Source: Streptomyces bicolor
GTDB lineage: Bacteria > Actinomycetota > Actinomycetes > Streptomycetales > Streptomycetaceae
Direction of reading: 5' to 3'
NCBI RefSeq assembly: GCF_000719285.1
Contig: NZ_JOFS01000013.1
Span: 62,001-126,000, forward strand
Length of the DNA stretch: 64,000 bases
Both the position numbers and the translations under genes were made by a program. The notes beneath the pieces are model-generated. The model saw only the letters and a list, made by a program, of their open reading frames with translations, did no database searches and was not told the origin of the DNA. This document shows, in pieces, positions 37,655-45,271 of the stretch (its first letter is position 1; each line of letters opens with the position of its first letter).

Positions 37655-38266
37655 TCAGGGCTGAGCGCGGTCCTGGCGGGATGCCGACGGGCTACCGGTC
37701 TGGTCGGACGCCATCTCCATGTACGGGGAGACGAAGATGATCTGCGGTTCGTGCCCGGTGTCGAAGCCTGCGGCCTGGGTCAGTGCGAACTGGAACCCCC
37801 TGACCTCGGGTGCCCCGTCGGCACGGATACACCGGCGCAGGTAGGCCGCGAGCACCTGGTAGGCGGGGGTCTTGCTCGTCTGTGTGAAGCCCTGGTCCAG
37901 CACGGGCAGCAGGTCGCTGCACAGGTCGAACACGGCTTTCTCCGGCCGTCGGCCGGGGAACCAGACGATCTGGTGCAGCTTCCGCCCCTCGATGACGTCC
38001 ACCGTCTTCCACGGCGATGTTCGGCCCTGCAGGTCCAGCGTCCGGTACAGGAGGTGGAAGTCGTGCACCGCGGGGGTCGGTGCGAAGAAGCGCCAGTTCG
38101 GGAGCAGCGAGAACCTGTCCCGCAGAGCGAGGCGGTTGAAGGACGAGTTGGGGTGCTGCACGGCGAGGGTGCCGACCAGTGCCGCGGCGCCGACCGCCCT
38201 CGCGACACCGCCGGGGGTGGCGAAGGCGGTCCTGACCAGGGATTTGAGGGTACGCAGCTGATTCAT
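37655..38266 (-). CDS. linaridin-locus protein, CypL-like (cassette 1)
   Basis: 203 residues. A single hydrophobic stretch near the N-terminus (VARAVGAAALVGTLAVQ) could anchor it. A strongly conserved core, shared with the paralogue at 44678-45271, includes FSLLPNWRFFAP, the VDVIEGRK..HQI.WFP block and RRPEKAVFD. It resembles DUF5819-type proteins. Its ATG overlaps the hydrolase stop (ATGA), so the two are translationally coupled and probably act together. In cypemycin-type clusters a protein of this size (CypL) follows CypH and is needed for product formation. The CypL name rests on position and length, not on an alignment. Confidence 0.7.
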   Translation of the reverse strand: MNQLRTLKSLVRTAFATPGGVARAVGAAALVGTLAVQHPNSSFNRLALRDRFSLLPNWRFFAPTPAVHDFHLLYRTLDLQGRTSPWKTVDVIEGRKLHQIVWFPGRRPEKAVFDLCSDLLPVLDQGFTQTSKTPAYQVLAAYLRRCIRADGAPEVRGFQFALTQAAGFDTGHEPQIIFVSPYMEMASDQTGSPSASRQDRAQP

Positions 38267-40155
38267 CGCCGGGGCTCCATCTCGACGTCCGTGCCGACGT
38301 GGTCGAGCGACGGGGCCGTGCTGTTCAGGAAATCGACCATGTGGCGGCCCGCCTCGGCCGCGAACCTGCCGTGCGTCAGCATCGAGTCGTGGGTCGCCCC
38401 CTCCAGGACGACCGTCCGGACGTGGCGGCCCTCGCCCCGGTGTGCCTCGGCCAGCTCGTGGTGCATCAGCAACTGCTCCTGGTCCCGGTCCACCGTCTGC
38501 TGGGCGGAGATCATCAGGGCGTGCACCGGCGTGGGCCCGATGGGGCCGGTGAAGCCGCGGAAGTCACTCTCCACGGCACGCCATTCCCGTCGGCCCGCCT
38601 CCCACAGACGGCTGTCGGCGTACTGGTCGAAGACGCGCCGCCGGCAGCTGGGCGGCAGGTCCTGGAGCCATTGCGGGCGCGCCAGCAGCACACCCAGTCC
38701 ACAGCGCAGCGACCAGATCATCAGGGACAGCGAGGCGCCGAAGTTCCGGGCCGTCGCGCTCTGCTGTGCCGAGCGGTTCAGCTGGTCCGGGTGGGAGGGG
38801 TCCAGGTACACGACGCCGTGCAGCTGGTCGTCGAGCTGAGCGGCGGCACGCCGGGCGAGTTCTCCGCCGAGCGAGTGGCCCACGAGGACGACCTTGCGGT
38901 GCCGGGGCACTACGCTCCGTACGAGGTCGACGAGGTCATCGACCGACTCGCTCAGCCGGAAGGGGGCCGTGGCGCCGCGCCGGCTTCCGGCGTACCCGGC
39001 GCGGGCATAGGTGACGGCCGCGCAGCCGGCCTCCGCGACGATCTTCTCCACGAGCCAGGTGAAGTGTTCCGGCGTCGAGGCCATACCCGCCGCGAAGACC
39101 AGGACGGGACGCTGTTCCGTCGCCTCGCCCCCGACGGACTCGTACTGCAGCCGGTTGCCGTGACGCGTCGTCACATGGCGGGTGGAGCCGGGCCCGGCGA
39201 GTACGCGCAGCCGACGGTGCAGGCCGACGGCGGCGGCCCCCGCGGTTGCCCCCGCCAGCAGCAGGGCGTTGGCGAGCATCGCGCGGTCGTCGCGGCCCGC
39301 GACGGCAGGGTGGTCCTTCGGAGCCGACGTATAGGCGACCGCCGGATGCATCGACAGGAACGACGTGACGAAGCGGCCCAGCCCCATGACGAATCCGTTG
39401 GTGACGTGGAACGCGGCCGCGCCGCCGATCACCGGCCGGGCCAACCTGCCGCCCGCCAGGTAGGCCAGGGGGAACAGGCACTCCAGCGCCAGTACGCCGT
39501 GCGTGAGCACCTTCGCCGCGCGCGGGTACCTCCGGGCGAGCTGGAAGGACGGCTCGTGCCCGTACGTCCTGGTCCGCAGGATCCCGGGCAGGGCCGAGCC
39601 GTCCCGCCAGGACTCGCCCATGAGTTTCACCCAGCCCGCGACCACGTACGACAGGTTCGACTGGGCCGCGAGGTACCACAGCAGGGCGTCCTGGGTTTGC
39701 GGGGATTTGGTCGTCCGGGCCAGGCCGGTGCACAGCTGGGTGAGGATCGCCACCTGGTCGGAGCCGTCGGTGCCGTACCGGTGCCGGGGGTACAGCGCGA
39801 CCGAACTCAGGCCGAGGAAGAGGTTGCCCGCTCCGCGCCAGCGGCTGTTGCCGGGGTGCAGGAGGAGACCCGCGCTGACGGCGGTGCGCGCAAGGTGCAG
39901 GGCTGTTGTCGTCCGAGGCGAGCTGATCAGGTCCAGTAGCCGGCGGGTGATCGGCGAGGACTCGGTGTGCGCCTGCCGTATGACTTTCCAGTCGTTGAGC
40001 CCGCCCTCGCGTATTTCTCCGCGCCCTGCGAGGTATTCGACCGACGACGTGAGAGTGGTGGCTGCGGCGAGCCGTTCGGAGATGCCGATGGCGCGGTCAC
40101 GCGACACCGGAATGGGCCCGAAAAGCAGTGAGCCGAGCCTCTTTACGAGTTTCAA
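38263..40155 (-). CDS. CypH-like membrane protein: HTTM domain fused to alpha/beta hydrolase (cassette 1)
   Basis: 630 residues from TTG 40155, preceded by GGGGAG at six bases. The first ~330 residues hold several membrane segments of HTTM (vitamin-K carboxylase-like) type: TTTALHLARTAVSAGLLL, NLFLGLSSVALYPRHRYG, SNLSYVVAGWVKLMG, ALECLFPLAYLAGG. The C-terminal half is an alpha/beta hydrolase with nucleophile elbow VGHSLGGE (Ser near 428) and His in EGATHDSML (near 588). This fusion is the hallmark of linaridin CypH/LinH proteins; literature links CypH homologues to dehydration or epimerisation of the precursor at the membrane. It sits directly after a small PxxxTP peptide gene. The paralogue at 45268-47142 is clearly homologous throughout. 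Confidence 0.82.
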   Translation of the reverse strand: MKLVKRLGSLLFGPIPVSRDRAIGISERLAAATTLTSSVEYLAGRGEIREGGLNDWKVIRQAHTESSPITRRLLDLISSPRTTTALHLARTAVSAGLLLHPGNSRWRGAGNLFLGLSSVALYPRHRYGTDGSDQVAILTQLCTGLARTTKSPQTQDALLWYLAAQSNLSYVVAGWVKLMGESWRDGSALPGILRTRTYGHEPSFQLARRYPRAAKVLTHGVLALECLFPLAYLAGGRLARPVIGGAAAFHVTNGFVMGLGRFVTSFLSMHPAVAYTSAPKDHPAVAGRDDRAMLANALLLAGATAGAAAVGLHRRLRVLAGPGSTRHVTTRHGNRLQYESVGGEATEQRPVLVFAAGMASTPEHFTWLVEKIVAEAGCAAVTYARAGYAGSRRGATAPFRLSESVDDLVDLVRSVVPRHRKVVLVGHSLGGELARRAAAQLDDQLHGVVYLDPSHPDQLNRSAQQSATARNFGASLSLMIWSLRCGLGVLLARPQWLQDLPPSCRRRVFDQYADSRLWEAGRREWRAVESDFRGFTGPIGPTPVHALMISAQQTVDRDQEQLLMHHELAEAHRGEGRHVRTVVLEGATHDSMLTHGRFAAEAGRHMVDFLNSTAPSLDHVGTDVEMEPRR

Positions 40156-40170
40156 GGAATTCTCCCCGGC

Positions 40171-40211
40171 CCGTCGGGCCGGAGGCCTCTTTCCGGCTCC
40201 CGGCCCGACGG
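40171..40211 (-). terminator. hairpin between linaridin precursor 1 and its H gene
   Basis: 11-bp perfect stem CCGTCGGGCCG / CGGCCCGACGG with a 19-nt loop in the gap of 80 bp. It probably attenuates readthrough or stabilises precursor mRNA, so that more peptide than enzyme is made. Confidence 0.65.
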
Positions 40212-40235
40212 ATGTTCATGAGCGGACGTCGCCTG

Positions 40236-40412
40236 CTAGCCGATGTGGTTCCTGGTGACGGTGTACGCGGCGACGGTCGCCAGGGCGGTCCGCGCGACGA
40301 TGACCGGCGTGGCCAGGACCGGCAGCATCTCGGTGCGCACGGCACCGTCGGCGTCGGTGATGTCGCCCTGGAGGTCGGGGTGGTTGTTCATGTACTCGGC
40401 TATGTCCTGCAT
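40236..40412 (-). CDS. putative linaridin precursor peptide 1
   Basis: 58 residues from ATG 40412 (AAAGGA 11 bases upstream; a GTG at 40436 would add 8 residues). The leader is acidic and hydrophilic (1-33). It ends in PVLATP at 31-36, the PxxxTP motif of linaridin precursors. By analogy with cypemycin, cleavage would fall before Ala34, leaving a 25-residue core with N-terminal Ala, five Thr (35, 42, 46, 51, 53), two Arg and no Cys or Ser. Thr residues are the likely dehydration sites and the N-terminal Ala the likely methylation site. The C-terminal part has the Y-T-x-x-R pattern also seen in precursor 2. It lies 81 bp before the CypH-like gene. Confidence 0.72.
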   Translation of the reverse strand: MQDIAEYMNNHPDLQGDITDADGAVRTEMLPVLATPVIVARTALATVAAYTVTRNHIG

Positions 40413-40636
40413 GAGTTCATGGGTCCTTTCTCGCACTGTGTCTTATCCCGTGTGCGACGTTCGGATTCTTCATCCGCTCGTCCACGACCGGGAATTCCTC
40501 GTCCTGCTCTCCAGGGAAACCCGAGGGCGTGAACGAGGTCTCGGCAACGCTATCCGTTTCGTGATTGCGGCGTCAGTGCTGAAGAGAAAGATCGTAAAGA
40601 GGGGTGAGTTTGCATGGTTCGAAAGTTGACCCGGAT

Positions 40637-42118
40637 TTACCCGCCGAGCGGATCGGCGGGTTCCACCACAGGAGCCAACGAGGGCCGACTGCGCACACCG
40701 TAGGCGCGGCGCAGGGCGGACAGGGCTGCCAGATGGCCGCTCATCCCGTGCACCCCGGGACCCGGGGGCGTGGAGGCGGAACAGAGGTACACACCGTGCA
40801 GAGGTGTGCGGTAGGGATCGAGCTGGGCGGTGGGACGCAGCAGGCTCTGCCGCAACGTCATGGCTCCCGCGCCGATGTCCCCGCCGACGTAGTTCGGGTT
40901 GTAGGCCTCGAACTGCCGGCCGGACACCGCCCGGTGGGCGATCACGGTGTCGCCGAATCCCGGGGCGTATCGCTCGATCCGCCGTGTGACGAGCGCGGTC
41001 GGGTCCCGGCTGTCACCGTGGGGCACGTGCGCGTACGCCCAGACCGGGTACTTCCCGGGACGGGCACGGCCGGGGTCCGTGGCAGCGGGTTCCACGACGA
41101 GGACGAAGGGACGGTCGGTGGGAGTGCCGCGGGCGGTGAGCGTCTCCTGGCGGTGCATCTCGGCGCGGGTGCCTCCGAGATGGACGGTGCCGGCCCGGCC
41201 GACCTCCGGATCGCGCCATGGAACCGGCTGGGAGACGAGGAAGTCCACCTTGGCCGCCGCGGGCCCGTACCGGAAGGCCCGGAGCCTTCGGACATAGGCG
41301 GGCGGCAGCCGGTCACCGGCGATGCGCAGCAGTTCCTTCGGGCTCGTGTCCAGCAGCACCAAGGGCACAGCGCCCAGGTCCCGCAGGTCGTCGACGCGGG
41401 TGCCGGTGTGCAGGACGCCGCCGTGTGCGCGGATGTCGGCCGCGAGGGCGCGGGCTATCGACGCGCTGCCGCCGCGGGGAAGGGGCCAGCCCGAGCTGTG
41501 GGCCAGATGACCGAGCAGCATCGCGACGCCCGCCGAGGACAGGCTCGGCAGGGGGCCGACGGCGTGCGCGGCCACCCCGGTGAGCAGGGCCGCGGCCCGC
41601 TCGGTGGTGAACCCGTCCGGGACGAACCGGCTCGCGTGCGCGAGGACACGGGTGAGCAGCCGCGCCCCGGCGACCGGGTCGCCCGGCAGCGCGCGGCCCC
41701 CCGCCATGACCAGGTCGGTGACGGCGGTTCCGCGCTCCACGAGCGGCGCCATCAGCCGGTGCCAGCGCTTCCCGTCGGGGCCGAGGCCCGCACAGGTGCG
41801 GGCCAGGTCGCGGTGGGCGATCCCGGGCGGACCGTCCGGCAGGGGGTGGGCGTAGGCGATGTCCGGCTGGAGCAGTTCGACGTCGCGGGCGGCGAGGTCG
41901 AACTCGCGGAAGAACCGGGAGGCGGCGGCCATGGGGTGGACGGCGGAGCAGATGTCGTGCACGACGTCGGAGTCGAAGAGCGCGCGCGTGCGCAGGCCGC
42001 CGCCGATCTCGTCGGCCGCCTCGTACAGCTCTACCCGCAGCCCGGCCCGGGCCAGTGTCACGGCGGCGGCCAGCCCATTGGGTCCGGTGCCCACGATCGC
42101 GGCGTCCACGGCGCTCAC
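40637..42118 (-). CDS. phytoene-desaturase-like FAD oxidoreductase
   Basis: 493-residue flavoprotein of the amine-oxidase/phytoene-dehydrogenase group (PYROXD2-like). The dinucleotide-binding motif is at the very start (AAIVGTGPNGLAAAVTLARAG then ELYEAADEIGG), and the C-terminal FAD motif YLCSASTPPGPGVHGMSGHLAA is intact. GTG 42118 overlaps the ABC transporter stop (GTGA), so it is part of the RiPP operon. It could oxidise or isomerise residues in the peptide, or an isoprenoid-like partner; which is not readable. It is the last gene before cassette 1 (224 bp gap). Confidence 0.85.
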   Translation of the reverse strand: MSAVDAAIVGTGPNGLAAAVTLARAGLRVELYEAADEIGGGLRTRALFDSDVVHDICSAVHPMAAASRFFREFDLAARDVELLQPDIAYAHPLPDGPPGIAHRDLARTCAGLGPDGKRWHRLMAPLVERGTAVTDLVMAGGRALPGDPVAGARLLTRVLAHASRFVPDGFTTERAAALLTGVAAHAVGPLPSLSSAGVAMLLGHLAHSSGWPLPRGGSASIARALAADIRAHGGVLHTGTRVDDLRDLGAVPLVLLDTSPKELLRIAGDRLPPAYVRRLRAFRYGPAAAKVDFLVSQPVPWRDPEVGRAGTVHLGGTRAEMHRQETLTARGTPTDRPFVLVVEPAATDPGRARPGKYPVWAYAHVPHGDSRDPTALVTRRIERYAPGFGDTVIAHRAVSGRQFEAYNPNYVGGDIGAGAMTLRQSLLRPTAQLDPYRTPLHGVYLCSASTPPGPGVHGMSGHLAALSALRRAYGVRSRPSLAPVVEPADPLGG

Positions 42119-43902
42119 CTGACCGCCTCCGCGACGGCAGCGCCGCTGCCGGCGGCCGGGTCGTCGCCGCCGACGGCGAGCCGCGTCCCGGCCAGACGCC
42201 GGTACAGCGGGTCGTCGGCCAGGAGGTCACCGTGTACGCCGACCGCCCGGACCCGGCCACCCTCCAGCAGGATGATCTGGTCGGCGTCGGTCACGCTCGA
42301 CAGGCGGTGGGAGATGGTGACGACCGCGCACTGCCGTGCGAGTTCGGCGACCGCCCGGCGCAGTGACTCCTCCGTCTCCCCGTCGAGGTGGGCGGACGCC
42401 TCGTCGAGCAGGACGACCGAGGGCTGCTGCAGCAGTGTCCGGGCGATGGCGAGCCGCTGTCGCTGCCCCCCGGACAGTCCGGTGCCGCGGTCCCCGAGTT
42501 CGGTGTCGAGGCCCTCGGGCAGGCGGGCGACGAACTCGGCGAGCCCCGCGCGGTCCACGGCCAGGGCGATCGCGTCCTCGTCGGCGTCGGGTGCGGCGTA
42601 GCGCAGGTTCTCGCGGATCGTGCCGCTGAGCAGGGCATGCTCCTGCTCCACGTATCCGACCGTGCCACGCAGGGTGTCCAGGGGCAGGGTGGCCACGTCC
42701 GCGCCGCCGACGCGAACCGTGCCGGCGTCGGGCTGGTGGAAGCGCTCGATCAGCTGGAACACGGTGGTCTTCCCGGCGCCGGACGGGCCCACCAGGGCGG
42801 TCAGGCCGCGTGCGGGCACCGAGAACGTCATGTCGTGCAGCACGGGTTCGGCGCCGTAGCCGAACGTGACGCCGTGGAACTCGACCGCCGGGACGTCCGA
42901 GTCGGCGAGCCGCGCGGGCCCGCCGCCCCGGCCCGTCGGATCCGGGTCGGCGTCGTGCCGCGGATCCTCCTCCTGCTCGATCTCCGCCAGCTCCGTGAGC
43001 CGGTCGACGGCCGCCCGCCCCTGCTGGAACTGCCCGATGGCCATGAACAGGGTGACCAGCGGGGAGATCAGGTAGAAGAGGTACATCATGAACGCGGTGA
43101 GGTCGGCCGTGGACAGGTGTCCGGCGGCGACCCGTGTCATTCCCCAGCCGATCACGGCGGTGAGGGCCACCTGGGTGCCGACGTTCATGGCAGGGGTGAG
43201 CAGTGCGGAGTACGCGCTGACGCGTACGCCGGACCGGTGTGCGTCGCGGGCCAGGCCGGCGATGCGCTCGGTCTCCCGTTCTTCGGCGCGTGACGCCTTC
43301 ACGGTGGTCAGAGCGCCGAGCGCCCGCTGCAGTGCGGAGCCGAACTGCGAGGTGTCCTCCCGGTTGTCGGCCGCGGCGACCCGGACCCGGCGGGCCAGCA
43401 GCAGCGAGACGGCGGCCGCCGCACCCAGGCACAGCAGGGTCAGCAGCAGCAAGGGCAGGTCGATCCACGCCATCAGCACGATGCCGCCGACGACCATGAA
43501 GGCGTTCGTGGTGATCTGTGACAGCGACTGGGTGATCGCGATCCTGGCGAGGGCCGTGTCCGCCACCATGCGGGTGAAGACGTCGCCGGGATCGAAGCGC
43601 CGGTAGCCGGAGAGGGTCGACCGCAGCAGCCGCGCCGTCAGGGTGCGGCGGATCACGAGGACCGTGTTCTCTCCCGCCCGGCCCACCAGGTACGCCTCCA
43701 GCGCGGCCAGGGCCGCGTCGGCACAGAAAAGGGCGGCGACCAGGGCGATCACCGGGGCGAGGGGCCTGCCACCGCCCGCGGCGTCGATCAGGTCGCTGAT
43801 GACCAGCGGCTGCGCCAGCGAGGCGGCGGTCCCCAGGAGGCCGACGGTGACACCGAGAGCCAGCAGGCGCCCGTGCCGTCGGGCGATGGCCCATCCGCTC
43901 AT
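42115..43902 (-). CDS. ABC exporter, permease and ATPase in one chain
   Basis: 595-residue half-transporter. It has six membrane segments (about 1-310), then an ATPase with Walker A GPSGAGKTT, signature LSGGQRQR, Walker B VVLLDEASAHLD and the H-loop ISHRLS. There is no N-terminal C39 peptidase domain, so leader removal must occur elsewhere. Start ATG 43902 overlaps the methyltransferase stop (ATGA). In linaridin clusters a CypT-type ABC transporter follows the methyltransferase, as here. It is the only exporter in the two RiPP loci within the window and could also serve the lipolanthine. Confidence 0.9.
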   Translation of the reverse strand: MSGWAIARRHGRLLALGVTVGLLGTAASLAQPLVISDLIDAAGGGRPLAPVIALVAALFCADAALAALEAYLVGRAGENTVLVIRRTLTARLLRSTLSGYRRFDPGDVFTRMVADTALARIAITQSLSQITTNAFMVVGGIVLMAWIDLPLLLLTLLCLGAAAAVSLLLARRVRVAAADNREDTSQFGSALQRALGALTTVKASRAEERETERIAGLARDAHRSGVRVSAYSALLTPAMNVGTQVALTAVIGWGMTRVAAGHLSTADLTAFMMYLFYLISPLVTLFMAIGQFQQGRAAVDRLTELAEIEQEEDPRHDADPDPTGRGGGPARLADSDVPAVEFHGVTFGYGAEPVLHDMTFSVPARGLTALVGPSGAGKTTVFQLIERFHQPDAGTVRVGGADVATLPLDTLRGTVGYVEQEHALLSGTIRENLRYAAPDADEDAIALAVDRAGLAEFVARLPEGLDTELGDRGTGLSGGQRQRLAIARTLLQQPSVVLLDEASAHLDGETEESLRRAVAELARQCAVVTISHRLSSVTDADQIILLEGGRVRAVGVHGDLLADDPLYRRLAGTRLAVGGDDPAAGSGAAVAEAVR

Positions 43903-44663
43903 GCCGGGCGCTCGTAGACGTTGACGAACAGGGCGCTGCGCCCGTCCCAGGGCGTGCCCAGCCAGTCCGCCCACCGGTCGGCCGGGCGCAGCCCCGCCGC
44001 CGTCGCGTACGCGTCGACCTCGTCCGGAGTCGTGAGCCGGCTCGCCTCGGTGCCGACCCGGGTGGTGCCGTCCTTCTCGTGCCAGATGTGGGAGACATGC
44101 CACATGCCGGCGTCGGCGACCAGCGTCGAGTAGGTCTGCAGACCGGTGCCCGGCTCCGGGTACGGAACGAAGTAGCTGATGTGCCGCTGCCCGTCGTGCA
44201 GTTCGACGACGGCGGCCGGGTTGTGCGTCTCGATCACCAGTCGGCCGCCCGGGGCCAGCCGGGCGGCGGCGTGCCCGACCGCGGCTTGCTGTTCCTCCGC
44301 GGTCAGCAGCATCGAGAGGGTCGCGCAGACGCAGTAGACGAGCCCGTACGTGTCGTCACCGGTCGGGAGGCGGATGTCGCCGACGACACCCGTCACCGCG
44401 GCGTCGGCGCTGTCGGCCTCCCGGGCCAGTACGGCGAGCATCTCGGGGGAGGAGTCCACGCCGGTCACCGGCCCGGCCAGCCCGGCCAGGGGGATGGCGA
44501 TCCGGCCCGTGCCCACGCCGAGCTCGAGGGAGCCCGTGCCGGGCGCCGGGTGCAGCTCGGCCAGGCGCTGTGCCGTCAGCCGGGCGGCCTCGTCGCGCGG
44601 GAAGATCCGGTCGTACCAGCCGCTGAACTGCCGGCCGTAGCCGATGTCGTCGATGGTGCTCAA
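43899..44663 (-). CDS. class I SAM-dependent methyltransferase (CypM-like position)
   Basis: 254 residues from TTG 44663, with GGGAAGGA six bases before it. An upstream in-frame stretch belongs to the preceding gene's other frame. SAM-binding motif I is LELGVGTGRIAIPLAG, with the acidic end of strand 2 in VDSSPEML and motif post-I GDIRLP. In cypemycin biosynthesis CypM dimethylates the N-terminal Ala exposed after leader removal; both precursors here would expose Ala34 after their PxxxTP site. It overlaps the ABC gene by 4 nt. Small N-methyltransferase function is inferred from context. Confidence 0.82.
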   Translation of the reverse strand: MSTIDDIGYGRQFSGWYDRIFPRDEAARLTAQRLAELHPAPGTGSLELGVGTGRIAIPLAGLAGPVTGVDSSPEMLAVLAREADSADAAVTGVVGDIRLPTGDDTYGLVYCVCATLSMLLTAEEQQAAVGHAAARLAPGGRLVIETHNPAAVVELHDGQRHISYFVPYPEPGTGLQTYSTLVADAGMWHVSHIWHEKDGTTRVGTEASRLTTPDEVDAYATAAGLRPADRWADWLGTPWDGRSALFVNVYERPA

Positions 44664-44677
44664 GGAGTCCTTCCCTC

Positions 44678-45271
44678 TCAGGCGTGCGCGGCGGGGGCCT
44701 TGGGGCGCACGCGCGGGGGTGTGGGACGGGGGTCCATGGGGGTGAACGGCGAGACGAAGATCGTCTCCGGATCCGTCTCGGCGAACCCGGCGGCGCGGGC
44801 CAGGCCGAACTGGAACCCCTGGATGCTCCCCGGGGCGTTCTCGGCGCGGATCCGCTCCCGCAGATGGGCGACGAGCACGGCGTAGCCGGTGGTCTCGGTC
44901 ATCGCGTCGATGCCCGCGTTCATCGGCCCCAGCAGTTCGGTGCAGATGTCGAAGACGGCCTTCTCCGGCCGCCGCGTCGGGAACCACAGGATCTGGTGGA
45001 CCTTGCGGCCCTCGATCACGTCGACCGTGCGCCACTCGGACGTCGAGCCGGAGGTGTCCTGCGTGCGGTAGAAGAAGTGGTAGTCGTACGTCGCCGGATT
45101 GGGCGCGAAGAAGCGCCAGTTGGGCAGGAGGGAGAACCTGTCCCTGGCCTCCAGCCGGTTGAAGGCGGTGTTGGGGTGCTGGATCGCCACGGTTCCGAGC
45201 AGCAGCGCGGTGCCGGCGAGACGAGCCGCCGCCCCCGGGCCGCGGAACGCCTCCACGAGGAACCTCTTCAT
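44678..45271 (-). CDS. linaridin-locus protein, CypL-like (cassette 2)
   Basis: 197 residues. Paralogue of the 37655-38266 product: the shared blocks are FSLLPNWRFFAP, VDVIEGRK, HQI.WFP, RRPEKAVFD and a GFQF...AAGF...IFVSP C-terminus. A single N-terminal hydrophobic segment (ARLAGTALLLGTVAIQ) may anchor it. ATG 45271 overlaps the stop of the CypH-like gene by ATGA. The methyltransferase gene starts 14 bp further on. The C-terminal tail is Pro-rich (RPTPPRVRPKAP), which the paralogue lacks. Confidence 0.7.
   Translation of the reverse strand: MKRFLVEAFRGPGAAARLAGTALLLGTVAIQHPNTAFNRLEARDRFSLLPNWRFFAPNPATYDYHFFYRTQDTSGSTSEWRTVDVIEGRKVHQILWFPTRRPEKAVFDICTELLGPMNAGIDAMTETTGYAVLVAHLRERIRAENAPGSIQGFQFGLARAAGFAETDPETIFVSPFTPMDPRPTPPRVRPKAPAAHA

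Noticed and set aside
38263..40155. Vitamin-K-dependent gamma-carboxylase
   Set aside because: Only the HTTM membrane topology is shared. The carboxylase catalytic region is missing, an alpha/beta hydrolase is fused instead, and the gene context is that of CypH.
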